From: an uncultured Methanomicrobiales archaeon
GTDB lineage: Archaea > Thermoplasmatota > Thermoplasmata > Methanomassiliicoccales > Methanomethylophilaceae
Assembly: GCA_937892275.1 (NCBI GenBank)
Contig: CALAVG010000268.1
Location: 1-26,403 of the forward strand
Reading direction: 5' to 3'
Length of the DNA: 26,403 nucleotides
The position numbers and the translations under genes are program-made. Positions 6,198-13,753 of this stretch are shown here, piece after piece (positions within the stretch are counted from its first letter, which is position 1; each line of letters opens with the position of its first letter). The notes beneath the pieces are model-generated. The model searched no databases, was not told where the DNA came from, and saw only the letters and a program-made list of their open reading frames with translations.

Positions 6198-7412
6198 ATG
6201 ACAATCGCGAACGAGACCGAGATCAGGATCAAGGACGACATCTTTTGGATAGGCGGGGACGACAGAACGGCAGGGCTATTCGAAGGATCCTTCCCAATAC
6301 CGGAGGGCGTCTCATACAACTCGTACGTGATCACCGACGAGAAGACGTGTCTGCTGGACACGTGCGATGCTTCCATCCTGTCAAAGTTCTGGAAGAACTT
6401 CAGATATGTGATGGAAGGCCGCGAACTCGATTATCTCGTCATCAACCACATGGAACCGGACCACGGTGCGGCCATCATCCAGGTCCTCGATGCATATCCC
6501 AACGTGACCGTCGTGGGCAACAGCAAGACCTTCGACATGCTCGACAACTTCTACCAGATCAAGCCTGCCAACAGACTGGAGGTCAAGGAAGGCGATGAAC
6601 TCTGCCTCGGTAAGCACACACTGAAGTTCTACTACGCGGTCATGGTCCACTGGCCGGAGGTCATGTTCACCTATGACATGAAGGACAGGATACTGTTCTC
6701 TGCGGATGCCTTCGGTACATTCAAGACTCTGTCCGGTGCCCTCTATGCGGATGAGGTGGATTTCGACAGAGACTATGTGAACGAGGCCAGGAGGTACTAT
6801 GCCAACATCGTCGGAAAGTACGGTTCCAAGGTCCAGTCCATCTTCGGAAAACTGGAAGGTGTCCAGATTGATATGGTCTGTCCCCTCCACGGACCCATAT
6901 GGAGAGGGGAACAGATTGGATACATCATGGAGAAGTATATCACCTGGAGCCTCTATGAGCCCGAGGAGAAGGGAGTGGTCATCGCTTACACGTCCATGTA
7001 CGGCAACACTGCCGCCGTGGCGGACAAATTGGCACTCCTCCTCAAGATCAAAGGCGTGGAGAAGGTCAACGTGTACGATGTGACCAGGATGCACCCCTCG
7101 TATGTCGTGGGCGATGCCTTCAGGTTCAGCAACATCGTGCTTGCTGCACCCACATACAACAACAACCTCCATCCTACAATGTTAGCCGTTATCGAGGATA
7201 TGGAGATCATGGCCGTCCAGAACAGGGGGTACTCTCTGATAGGCAACGGATCTTGGGCACCTCAGTCACCCAAGATCATGGAGGAGAGGATGTCGTCACT
7301 GAAGGGGATGACCAAGGTCGGCGAGACATTCGTCATCAAATCCTCAATGCGCCAGGAGCAGATGGCGGATCTCGAGAAGTTGGCAGACGACATCGTCAGC
7401 TCGATGAACTGA
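6198..7412 (+). CDS. fprA: A-type flavoprotein, F420H2 oxidase / flavodiiron protein (FprA-like)
   Basis: Residues 1-250 are a metallo-beta-lactamase-type domain with the diiron ligands H84-x-E86-x-D88-H89 (INHMEPDHG), further ligands in FYYAVMVHWPEVM and LFSADAFGTF, and CPLHGP near residue 230. From about residue 255 a flavodoxin domain follows (VVIAYTSMYGNTAAVADKLA). The length of 404 residues is normal. In methanogens this protein reduces O2 to water with F420H2 and protects anaerobic enzymes. An AT-rich box (AAATAGATTAAT, 6162-6173) lies about 30 bases upstream, consistent with a short or absent leader. It is divergent from the EFR1-type electron carrier, and a shared oxidative-stress role is plausible. 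Confidence 0.93.
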   Translation: MTIANETEIRIKDDIFWIGGDDRTAGLFEGSFPIPEGVSYNSYVITDEKTCLLDTCDASILSKFWKNFRYVMEGRELDYLVINHMEPDHGAAIIQVLDAYPNVTVVGNSKTFDMLDNFYQIKPANRLEVKEGDELCLGKHTLKFYYAVMVHWPEVMFTYDMKDRILFSADAFGTFKTLSGALYADEVDFDRDYVNEARRYYANIVGKYGSKVQSIFGKLEGVQIDMVCPLHGPIWRGEQIGYIMEKYITWSLYEPEEKGVVIAYTSMYGNTAAVADKLALLLKIKGVEKVNVYDVTRMHPSYVVGDAFRFSNIVLAAPTYNNNLHPTMLAVIEDMEIMAVQNRGYSLIGNGSWAPQSPKIMEERMSSLKGMTKVGETFVIKSSMRQEQMADLEKLADDIVSSMN

Positions 7413-7488
7413 TGTTAACCCCAATGGTCAACCATTAAGGTCGCAATCCACCGCCAAGTAATTATAACTCCGATTGGATTAGACAAGT

Positions 7489-8493
7489 ATGGCCTTTACC
7501 ATAAGACTCTGCCCATATTGCGGCGGAGCCATCTCCTCGGATGAGGCAGGTTACTATATCTGTTCTGAATGTGAGAAATGCACGTTCAGGTCCAGGTCAA
7601 ATGCGAAAGCGTTCCTGCTCAACAAACCATACGAGAATGAATATCTCCAGATCATCAACCAGATCGAGCACAGCCCGGAGAAATCCGTAGCTGCGATGAA
7701 TGACATCATCAACTACTCCGAGGAAGAACCCGAAGCCGACATGTACTTCGTGCGCGGCATGGCGTATGCGGCTATGGGGGAGGAAGGAAAGGCCCACTTG
7801 GATTGGAAGAAGGGCCTTGACCTCATCAAAGACCTTCGTTTCATCGATGCATATATCGTAGCTGTTTGCAAGCACATCGTCGACGTAACTTGCATGAAGG
7901 AGCGCGAATACATCACATTCAATCCCATCGAATACATCGATGCCATCTCGACAGAGTTCTGGGTAAAGGCAGAGGTACCGTGCAAAGGCATCTTCTACAT
8001 CACGGTCTACAGGAACTTCAGGATGAAGCACCAGTCCGGTGAACTGGATGACGATCCTGAGATCTATCCCACGATCATACCGAAACTGCTGACCAAGATC
8101 CTTTCTTACGGACGCGATTTCCGTACGGTCAACAACATCATCGAAGAGGTCCTCGAGGACTTCCATTACGATCCCGACACATATGTGGAGGATGACAATC
8201 TGAAATTCCACATGTGCAGCCTTCTGAAGACAGAATACGAAACCCTGACGGAGAACTTCAGCGACGAGCACATAGCCCGTATCTTCAAGCATTGGAACGA
8301 TGCCAACATGTTCGACCTGGAGTACTGGATGGATGAGCTCATGAAGTCTGTTAAGGACGACAACATCCTTCAGAAACTGCGTTCGTTGGGAGCCCCCAGA
8401 GAGGACTTCGACCTCAACAACGCCGTGGAGGATTACGCAAGGAAGTTCCTTCTGCTCTCCGACGACGGAAAGGATCTCTCAGAGGAATCCTGA
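7489..8493 (+). CDS. Zinc-ribbon protein with TPR-like helical body, unknown role
   Basis: The N-terminus holds a zinc ribbon with CPYC (residues 8-11) and CSECEKC (27-33), followed by about 300 mostly helical residues. A TPR-like unit is visible near residues 80-110 (ADMYFVRGMAYAAMGEEGKA HLDWKKGLDL). No catalytic motif is seen. Ribbon-plus-TPR proteins often act as adaptors, but the partner is unknown. The ATG follows TAATTATAAC (7459-7468) by about 26 bases, so the mRNA is probably leaderless. The last 15 bases overlap the 3' end of mntP on the other strand. Confidence 0.75.
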   Translation: MAFTIRLCPYCGGAISSDEAGYYICSECEKCTFRSRSNAKAFLLNKPYENEYLQIINQIEHSPEKSVAAMNDIINYSEEEPEADMYFVRGMAYAAMGEEGKAHLDWKKGLDLIKDLRFIDAYIVAVCKHIVDVTCMKEREYITFNPIEYIDAISTEFWVKAEVPCKGIFYITVYRNFRMKHQSGELDDDPEIYPTIIPKLLTKILSYGRDFRTVNNIIEEVLEDFHYDPDTYVEDDNLKFHMCSLLKTEYETLTENFSDEHIARIFKHWNDANMFDLEYWMDELMKSVKDDNILQKLRSLGAPREDFDLNNAVEDYARKFLLLSDDGKDLSEES

Positions 8494-9039
8494 GTGCTCA
8501 AGCAGGATCTTCGCTCCTATCAGGATCAATATCACTCCGCCGACGAACTTGGCCTTATTGCTGAACCTGTCGCCGACTATGCTCCCCATCTTGACTCCGA
8601 CCACGGAGATCAGGAATGTTATCGCACCAATAATGGTGGCGTCCACCCATATGTTGGAACCGTCCATCGCCATCGATATCCCTGCGGCCAGAGCATCGAT
8701 GCTCGTGGCGACAGCTAGGAGGAACATTATGCGGAAACCGATATTGTCGTCAACATCCTCCTCGTCACCAGACATGGACTCACGGATCATGTTGATACCA
8801 ATCAGGGCCAACAATCCAAAAGCGACCCAATGATCCACATCCGCGATGTACTGATAGAATGATTCTCCCAGATAGTAGCCTATCAGGGGCATGATAATCT
8901 GGAAACTGCCGAACCAGATACCGACTATCGCCATCGCCTTCAGACCGGGCGTCCTCATGGCAAGTCCTTTGCAAATGGATACTGCGAATGCATCCATGGC
9001 TAGGCCTATCCCCAATAGGATGATGGATATCGAGTTCAT
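8479..9039 (-). CDS. mntP: Manganese efflux pump MntP
   Basis: This is a six-helix membrane protein of 186 residues from ATG 9039. It carries the two internally duplicated signature segments of the MntP/DUF204 family: LLGIGLAMDAFAVSICKGL near the N-terminus and ATSIDALAAGISMAMDG in the second half, each with the conserved membrane Asp needed for Mn2+ export. Further segments include VGIWFGSFQIIMPLIGYYLG and VGGVILILIGAKILLEH. Upstream in-frame codons to 9081 were rejected because the family starts at the first membrane helix. A TATA-like GATATGTTTTTAG lies about 29 bases before the chosen start. A palindrome (9106-9115) farther upstream may bind a metal-responsive regulator. Confidence 0.9.
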   Translation of the reverse strand: MNSISIILLGIGLAMDAFAVSICKGLAMRTPGLKAMAIVGIWFGSFQIIMPLIGYYLGESFYQYIADVDHWVAFGLLALIGINMIRESMSGDEEDVDDNIGFRIMFLLAVATSIDALAAGISMAMDGSNIWVDATIIGAITFLISVVGVKMGSIVGDRFSNKAKFVGGVILILIGAKILLEHSGFL

Positions 9040-9105
9040 AGGGCTAAGTGCATTATCCTTGCTAAAAACATATCGCGGCATCTATGTCATCACAAGGACA
9101 TCCAT

Positions 9106-9115
9106 TGTGTACACA
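9106..9115. promoter_or_regulatory. Palindrome TGTGTACACA upstream of mntP
   Basis: This perfect 10-base palindrome lies 67 bases upstream of mntP, in the gap shared with the divergent zinc-ribbon gene. It could be an operator for either gene. Short palindromes occur by chance, so confidence is low. Confidence 0.25.
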
Positions 9116-9270
9116 TCATGGTAGGAAAGTATTACCATAATAATCAATAAATGAGCAATCTGTTGAATACTCTGGACTGATTTATTCCCATTTTTTAAAC
9201 GATATAACGCCAATGGACGATTATGTTATATATGTTAAAGCGATGTTGGATGTATAATCCAAGTGATATC

Positions 9271-9672
9271 ATGCAGATGAGAACCCTCAGCGAGAAAAGG
9301 TGCGGTAGATGCGGCCACGAATGGACGAGCAGCATTGATATGCCTGCCAGATGCCCACACTGCGGAACCTATCACTGGTACGGGGAATCAACGTCGTATT
9401 CCTGTTTCGTCTGTGGTCACACATGGTTCTCACGTTCCACAAGGACCCCTATGAGATGCCCGAAGTGCAAGACACGTTCCTGGCAGAACGGTCCCCGCCG
9501 CTTCAATCCCAAAGGCATCGATACCGAGGACGACAATGTCCACACGATCATAGATATGTATCTTCATGGAAAGGGCTGTGTCGCCATTGCAATGTCCACA
9601 GGAATTGCCCTCTCGAGCGTGATCGATGTCGTGAAGATCGCAGTTAGTGACGGACGCCATCCCAGAATGTGA
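9271..9672 (+). CDS. Double zinc-ribbon protein with C-terminal helix-turn-helix-like region
   Basis: From ATG 9271 the protein has 133 residues. Two consecutive zinc ribbons are visible: CGRCGHEWTSS with ARCPHCGTYHW, and CFVCGHTWFSRS with MRCPKCKTRSW. A C-terminal helical segment follows (VHTIIDMYLHGKGCVAIAMS then TGIALSSVIDVVKIA), which reads like a helix-turn-helix with a T-G-I turn. DNA or RNA binding is likely; the target is unknown. The upstream in-frame ATG at 9223 lies inside the promoter (TTATATA, 9226-9232), so 9271 or 9277 is the better start; AAGTGAT sits just before 9271. Confidence 0.65.
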   Translation: MQMRTLSEKRCGRCGHEWTSSIDMPARCPHCGTYHWYGESTSYSCFVCGHTWFSRSTRTPMRCPKCKTRSWQNGPRRFNPKGIDTEDDNVHTIIDMYLHGKGCVAIAMSTGIALSSVIDVVKIAVSDGRHPRM

Positions 9673-9696
9673 ATCCTTTTGAAAATGGAAAATAAA

Positions 9697-9712
9697 GGCG
9701 GATTGCACCGCC
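9697..9712 (-). terminator. Hairpin terminator of the rib operon
   Basis: GGCGG and CCGCC pair around a 6-base loop. Read on the minus strand, the stem is followed by TTTATTTT. It lies between the convergent zinc-ribbon gene and ribH and suits termination of the rib operon. Confidence 0.5.
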
Positions 9713-9722
9713 CTGATGGTTT

Positions 9723-10133
9723 TCACTCCAATCTCTGGAGCATCTTGACGACGGTATCGACGACATCCCTGCCTTTCTCGATCCTGTCCATTGCCTGAAG
9801 CTCGGTCATGCCGGGACCGGTGATTCCGAAACCTACGGGTTTGCCGTAATCCAGTCCGAGGTCCATGATCTTCCTCGAAGCCTGCGCGATGACGACCTCG
9901 TCATGCTTGGTCTCGCCTGTGATGACCGCACCCAGTGTGATAACGGCATCGATGTTCTTGTCCTCGAGGAGTTTCTTTGTGGCCATGGGGATCTCGAAGC
10001 ATCCGGGGACCTTAATCTCCTTTGTGATCTCGACTCCGAGGAATTCTGCTTCTGCCTTGGCCCTCTCCATCATGAGCATGGTGACCTCATAGTTGAACTC
10101 TGCCACTACCGCTCCGATCTTGTATTTCTTCAT
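9723..10133 (-). CDS. ribH: 6,7-dimethyl-8-ribityllumazine synthase
   Basis: RibH condenses 5-amino-6-ribitylaminouracil with 3,4-dihydroxy-2-butanone 4-phosphate to give 6,7-dimethyl-8-ribityllumazine, the direct precursor of riboflavin. The 136-residue protein has the family pattern: VVAEFNYEVTMLMMERA (substrate-binding Phe/Asn region), VPGCFEIPMATKKLL, VITLGAVITGETKHDEVV (with the catalytic His) and KPVGFGITGPGMTELQAMDR. ATG 10133 was chosen because it begins at the first beta strand and GGTGAT lies just upstream. The open frame to 10310 runs back through ribC. It is the last gene of ribB-ribL-ribC-ribH. Confidence 0.95.
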   Translation of the reverse strand: MKKYKIGAVVAEFNYEVTMLMMERAKAEAEFLGVEITKEIKVPGCFEIPMATKKLLEDKNIDAVITLGAVITGETKHDEVVIAQASRKIMDLGLDYGKPVGFGITGPGMTELQAMDRIEKGRDVVDTVVKMLQRLE

Positions 10134-10137
10134 TTCA

Positions 10138-10608
10138 TCACCTATATCTGACGGGACCTTTATCGGCGAATCCCTGCCTAAGTCCTGTTCCGGCCCTCTT
10201 CGTAAGGCTTTCCGGACGGAACAGTAGATCGTAAACATTGAGCGCGTGCTCCCTGGCCCTGCTGTCCGCAAGGAATGCCAGTTCCGCATCGTCCTTGGCC
10301 TCGTCCTCATGGACGAAGACCTCGATAATGTGTTTGTTCGTCATCAGCTGTGCCCTGATGAGTCCTGTCGAGGCCTCATGGGCGCACATCTTATCCTTCT
10401 GCATCGGCCCGGGCATACCCAGGGCCATGACTATGTCGCAATTCTGTTCCTCGATAAGCTTCTTGCAAGCTACAGGAAGATCCTTGACACCCGGGACGGT
10501 GTACCTTACAATCCTGAAACCCGTACCTGCATGCTGCAGTTCATCGATGGCGGAATGCCCCATGTCGTATCTTGCAAATGTCGTATCCGCGATACCTATA
10601 ATCTTCAT
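10138..10608 (-). CDS. ribC: Riboflavin synthase, archaeal type
   Basis: Archaeal RibC converts two molecules of 6,7-dimethyl-8-ribityllumazine into riboflavin and aminoribitylpyrimidinedione. It is unrelated to bacterial RibE but related to lumazine synthase. Family features in the 156 residues are the start MKIIGIADTTFARYDMGHSA, then YTVPGVKDLPVACKKLIEE, VMALGMPGPMQKDKMCAHEA STGL and the C-terminal DSRAREHALNVYDLLFRPE. Its ATG overlaps the ribL stop by 4 bases, which implies coupled translation. ribH begins a few bases after its stop. This is a normal full-length member. Confidence 0.95.
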   Translation of the reverse strand: MKIIGIADTTFARYDMGHSAIDELQHAGTGFRIVRYTVPGVKDLPVACKKLIEEQNCDIVMALGMPGPMQKDKMCAHEASTGLIRAQLMTNKHIIEVFVHEDEAKDDAELAFLADSRAREHALNVYDLLFRPESLTKRAGTGLRQGFADKGPVRYR

Positions 10609-11030
10609 CTGGAACCCATCTCCCTGATCTTGGCTAATATGCGCCTTGTGGCGTTCAGGTCATCGGCAGATTCGGTCGCACGGACCACCTTCAGGCCCTT
10701 GAACCCTTTCGATTCGAGCTCGGACTCGAGCTTCTTCTCGTCGAAATGCTGGTCGTATCCGAGAACGATCATGTCTGGCCTAACCTTCGCTACGGTGTCC
10801 AGCATGTCCCCGTTACCGCCGATGATCACTTCGTCTACAGGTTTGAGTGCCTCGACTATCTTGGCCCTCATGACATCCGGGGTCACAGGTTCGTGCTTGT
10901 TCCTGCGAACGGTATCATCGTTTGCGATCACAACAATCAGATGGTCGCCGTAGGACTTGGCCTGCTTCAGGTAGTCGATGTGTCCTGGATGGATCAGATC
11001 GAACACGCCTGATGCCATTACTCTTACCAT
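10605..11030 (-). CDS. ribL: FAD synthetase (FMN adenylyltransferase), archaeal RibL
   Basis: RibL joins FMN and the AMP part of ATP to make FAD. The 141-residue protein is a cytidylyltransferase-like nucleotidyl transferase: VMASGVFDLIHPGHIDYLKQ contains the HxGH ATP-binding motif (HPGH), and RRNKHEPVTPDVMRAKIVEA corresponds to the second substrate loop. The late Cys residues seen in some archaeal RibL proteins are not evident. ATG 11030 starts the first beta strand and lies one base after the ribB stop; an open frame to 11084 overlaps ribB and is rejected. Related glycerol-3-phosphate cytidylyltransferases share the motif, but the riboflavin operon makes RibL the clear choice. Confidence 0.92.
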   Translation of the reverse strand: MVRVMASGVFDLIHPGHIDYLKQAKSYGDHLIVVIANDDTVRRNKHEPVTPDVMRAKIVEALKPVDEVIIGGNGDMLDTVAKVRPDMIVLGYDQHFDEKKLESELESKGFKGLKVVRATESADDLNATRRILAKIREMGSR

Positions 11031-11031
11031 T

Positions 11032-11739
11032 TCATAGCTCCGGGTGGGTCTTCTTGAACTCTTTCCACTGAGCGATGACCTCATCCCCGTCGATGATCTT
11101 GATGCCCTGCTCAGCAGCGTACTCTGCGACGCTGGCCTTGGGCCTGGATCCGAAGTCGTCGCCCATCATCTCACAGATGGTTGCCGAAGGCATCACACCT
11201 GCCATGTACATCAGTGCGGTGCACAGCTCGGTGTGTCCGAAACGGGTCTCCAGGATCTTCTCGGAGGTGTTGAGTAAATGGATGTGACCGGGGGCCCTGA
11301 AGTTGGTACCCAGGTCCTTCTTGATCTCCTCCGCGGACTTGTCTGCGAAAATGATCTTGGCATACTCGCTGGCAGTCAGTGCACGGTCCTTGTCGGTGAT
11401 ACCCGTGTAGGTCTTCCTGTGGTTGATCGTCACTCCGAACGAGGACTTGGTCCTGTCATAGGGGATGTCTGTAGGGGCCATAGCCCTGAGAAGAGGGAAC
11501 TTCTCGCAGTCATCCCAGTAAACATCGGACATGAAAGGCAGACCCAGTTCCATCGCCTTGGAATACGGTGTGGTGACACAGATGAGTCCGCCGGCCTCCT
11601 TCCTCATCTTCTGGATGATCTCGGGGGTCACGAACTGGGAGGCGACTGTGAGGTCACATTCCCTCTCCCTGTCATCGAAATCGTATACAAGAACTGGTTT
11701 TCCATTTCTAATGTCCTCAAGGACTTCATCGAATTTCAT
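11032..11739 (-). CDS. ribB: 3,4-dihydroxy-2-butanone 4-phosphate synthase
   Basis: RibB converts ribulose 5-phosphate to 3,4-dihydroxy-2-butanone 4-phosphate plus formate, using Mg2+. The 235-residue protein starts MKFDEVLEDIRNGKPVLVYD, followed by DDRERECDLTVASQFVTPE (acidic metal and substrate loop), APTDIPYDRTKSSFGVTINH (substrate loop), FRAPGHIHLL and RFGHTELCTALMYMAGVMP (catalytic His region). It stands alone, without a fused GTP cyclohydrolase II, as usual in archaea. It is the first gene of a four-gene operon, with a TATA element around 11767-11780 and a perfect inverted repeat immediately upstream of it. GTP-side genes and a riboflavin kinase are not in the window. Confidence 0.95.
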   Translation of the reverse strand: MKFDEVLEDIRNGKPVLVYDFDDRERECDLTVASQFVTPEIIQKMRKEAGGLICVTTPYSKAMELGLPFMSDVYWDDCEKFPLLRAMAPTDIPYDRTKSSFGVTINHRKTYTGITDKDRALTASEYAKIIFADKSAEEIKKDLGTNFRAPGHIHLLNTSEKILETRFGHTELCTALMYMAGVMPSATICEMMGDDFGSRPKASVAEYAAEQGIKIIDGDEVIAQWKEFKKTHPEL

Positions 11740-11766
11740 TTGAACACTGATGTTTGAATCCGAGGA

Positions 11767-11780
11767 GAATATAATATAAG
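11767..11780 (-). promoter_or_regulatory. TATA region of the rib operon
   Basis: The minus strand reads CTTATATTATATTC here, a strong archaeal TATA element about 35 bases before ATG 11739. A short leader of about 10 bases is expected, with no room for an FMN riboswitch. Confidence 0.5.
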
Positions 11781-11787
11781 GTAACTA

Positions 11788-11807
11788 TCTACCAAACAAT
11801 TGGTAGA
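11788..11807. promoter_or_regulatory. Perfect inverted repeat next to the rib promoter, candidate RbkR-type operator
   Basis: TCTACCAA-ACAA-TTGGTAGA is a perfect 8+8 inverted repeat with a 4-base spacer. It lies 7 bases upstream of the rib operon TATA region and about 135 bases from glyA. Archaeal riboflavin genes are known to be controlled by RbkR, a DNA-binding riboflavin kinase, which binds palindromes at rib promoters. Assigning this site to RbkR is inference, because no rbkR gene is visible here. Confidence 0.5.
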
Positions 11808-11907
11808 AATATACCGATTAACCCGATTTCTTTAACCCGTGAAAAGAATCGATCTGCCAGATTATCAATGGGACTATCCTCTCTTCTTAGCAACGCGCAA
11901 AACAGTA

Positions 11908-11916
11908 TTTATATAC
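11908..11916 (+). promoter_or_regulatory. TATA box of glyA
   Basis: TTTATATAC is centred about 30 bases before ATG 11942, giving a very short leader. AGGA (11927-11930) is present but rather far from the start codon for a ribosome binding site. Confidence 0.5.
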
Positions 11917-11941
11917 GAATTCTTACAGGAAAAACGATAAC

Positions 11942-13228
11942 ATGGCCAAAGAGGACGCCAAATTCATCAGAGAAAATGTCAAGGCCCATAACAAGTGGTT
12001 CGAGGAAAGCATCCCTATGATCGCATCGGAGAACCTCATGAGCCCCCTTGCCAAAGAGATGCTCATATCCGATTTCGCCGACAGGTACGCCGAGGGACTT
12101 CCCGGAAAGCGCTACTATCAGGGAAACATCTACGTTGACAAGGTCGAGCTCAAAGCCATCGAACTTGCGAAGAAGGTCTTCGACTGTGATTTCGCGGACC
12201 TCAGGCCCATCTCGGGAACCGTGGCCAACATGGCAGTCCTGATGGCCTTCGCCAAACCCGGTGACATCATCACCACCTGTGCCTTGGACCAGGGAGCACA
12301 CATCTCCACATGCGAGTTCGGTGCGTTCGGACAGAGGGGAGTCAACTCGGTCAACTACCCCTGGAACGAGTCCGACATGAACCTGGACGTCGACGGAACC
12401 ATCAAGGTCCTGAAGGCCGCCAAGCCCAAGGTCGCACAGTTCGGTCTCTCTGTATTCCTGTTCCCTCCGCCACTCAAGGAGCTGCAGGACACCTTCAACG
12501 AGATCGGATGTCTTGTCTGGGAGGACTGCGCACACGTCCTCGGTCTGATCGCAGGAAAGCAGTTCCAGGATCCCCTCAGGGAGGGAGTCAACATCGTCTC
12601 CGCATCCACCCACAAGACGTTCCCCGGACCCAACCACGGAATCCTCCTGGGACAGAACCTCACAGAGGAACAGGAAAAGATGCTCCAGCACGCAGCATTC
12701 CCCGGAGTCACATCCAGCCACCACCTCCACGCGATGGCGGCACTGGGAATCACCCTTGCCGAGATGGATGTCTTCGGAAAGGAATACGCAGCACAGGCAT
12801 GCAAGAACTCACGCGCACTCGGAGAGGCCCTCTACGAGCTGGGAATCCCCGTACTGTGCCCCGACCTCGGATTCACCAGGTCCCACGCGATCGCTGTCGA
12901 TGTCTCCCAGTTCGGAGGAGGAAAGCAGTGCGCACAGTTGCTCGAGGATGCCAACATCATCTGTAACAAGAACATGCTCCCCAGAGACACCAGCTCCGTC
13001 AACCCGTCCGGACTCAGGCTCGGATCGCAGGAGATGACCCGTCTCGGAATGAAGGAGAGCGAGATGAAGGAGGTCGCAGAGCTCATCGCAAGGGTCGTCA
13101 AGAAGAAGGAGGACCCTGCAAAGGTCAAAGAGGATGTCAAGGAGCTCAAGAAGAACTTCGCGACAATCCAGTACTGCTTCAACGCAGGCGAACCCGCATA
13201 CGAGTACCACAATCTCGTAGATTTCTGA
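11942..13228 (+). CDS. glyA: Serine hydroxymethyltransferase
   Basis: GlyA is a pyridoxal-phosphate enzyme that interconverts serine and glycine and passes the one-carbon unit to a pterin (tetrahydrofolate or tetrahydromethanopterin; which one cannot be decided here). Visible features are PMIASENLMSPLAKEMLISD (conserved IASEN), RYAEGLPGKRYYQGN (YAEGxPGxRYYxG), DLRPISGTVANMAVLMAF, DQGAHIST and STHKTFPGPNHGILLG with the Schiff-base lysine K225. The length of 428 residues is usual for archaeal enzymes. Codon use is strongly biased to C-ending codons (CTC, ATC, AAG), which suggests high expression. A good intrinsic terminator follows. It is transcribed alone and divergently from the rib operon. 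Confidence 0.95.
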   Translation: MAKEDAKFIRENVKAHNKWFEESIPMIASENLMSPLAKEMLISDFADRYAEGLPGKRYYQGNIYVDKVELKAIELAKKVFDCDFADLRPISGTVANMAVLMAFAKPGDIITTCALDQGAHISTCEFGAFGQRGVNSVNYPWNESDMNLDVDGTIKVLKAAKPKVAQFGLSVFLFPPPLKELQDTFNEIGCLVWEDCAHVLGLIAGKQFQDPLREGVNIVSASTHKTFPGPNHGILLGQNLTEEQEKMLQHAAFPGVTSSHHLHAMAALGITLAEMDVFGKEYAAQACKNSRALGEALYELGIPVLCPDLGFTRSHAIAVDVSQFGGGKQCAQLLEDANIICNKNMLPRDTSSVNPSGLRLGSQEMTRLGMKESEMKEVAELIARVVKKKEDPAKVKEDVKELKKNFATIQYCFNAGEPAYEYHNLVDF

Positions 13229-13239
13229 AAACAGTATAA

Positions 13240-13262
13240 GGGGGAGAGATCCCCCGTTTTTT
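13240..13262 (+). terminator. Intrinsic terminator of glyA
   Basis: GGGGGA-GAGA-TCCCCC forms a 6-bp stem with a 4-base loop, followed by G and six T residues. It begins 12 bases after the glyA stop, in a convergent gap with the peroxiredoxin gene. Confidence 0.75.
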
Positions 13263-13282
13263 GATAGTTTTAATAAATCAAT

Positions 13283-13744
13283 TCAAGAAAGCAATCTTGC
13301 CTTTTCGAGGACCTTGTCCACGTGACCGTCGACCTTGACCTTCTTCCAGGCAGCTTCGACCTTACCGTCCTTTCCGACGATGAAGGTGGACCTGATGGTC
13401 CCTGTAGTCTCCTTCCCGTACATGATCTTCGTACCCCAGGCACCGGATGCCTCGAGCAGAACATGCTCCGGAGCGCTGAGAAGCTTTATCCTCAGTTCCT
13501 TGGAATCCACGAACTTCCTATGGGAAGCCACCGTATCCTTGCTGACTCCGATGACCTGGATTCCGAGTGCATTGAAATCGTCCAGCTTCTCGCTGAAATT
13601 GACGGCCTCCCTGGTGCATCCGGATGTGTTGTCCCTCGGATAGAAGTAAATGACATACCTCTTACCCTTCAGCTGCTTGCTGTCGAATTCATCGCCGTTC
13701 TCATCCTGGAGAACGAAATCCGGGAAAGTCTCTCCTGTCTCCAT
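13283..13744 (-). CDS. bcp: Peroxiredoxin, BCP/PrxQ type without the resolving cysteine
   Basis: This 153-residue thioredoxin-fold peroxidase detoxifies peroxides in the cytoplasm. GETFPDFVLQDENGDEF and KRYVIYFYPRDNTSGCTREA identify the PrxQ/BCP group, with peroxidatic C43. The resolving cysteine found five residues later in most PrxQ proteins is Val here, and the protein has no other cysteine, so it must work as a 1-Cys enzyme with an external thiol. Thr40 and the later Arg in IRSTFIVG complete the active site. GGTGAT directly precedes the ATG, and the pheT stop is 9 bases upstream, so the two genes are co-transcribed. Confidence 0.92.
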   Translation of the reverse strand: METGETFPDFVLQDENGDEFDSKQLKGKRYVIYFYPRDNTSGCTREAVNFSEKLDDFNALGIQVIGVSKDTVASHRKFVDSKELRIKLLSAPEHVLLEASGAWGTKIMYGKETTGTIRSTFIVGKDGKVEAAWKKVKVDGHVDKVLEKARLLS

Positions 13745-13753
13745 ATCATCACC

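Noticed and set aside
7423..7436. AATGGT-CA-ACCATT palindrome between fprA and the zinc-ribbon gene
   Set aside because: A 2-base loop and modest length fit neither a terminator nor a convincing operator; it could be chance.
11740..11941. FMN riboswitch before ribB
   Set aside because: The TATA element leaves a leader of only about 10 bases and no conserved FMN-aptamer boxes are visible.
12310..12966. 218-codon second frame inside glyA
   Set aside because: Arg/Pro-rich shadow of a strongly C-biased real gene.
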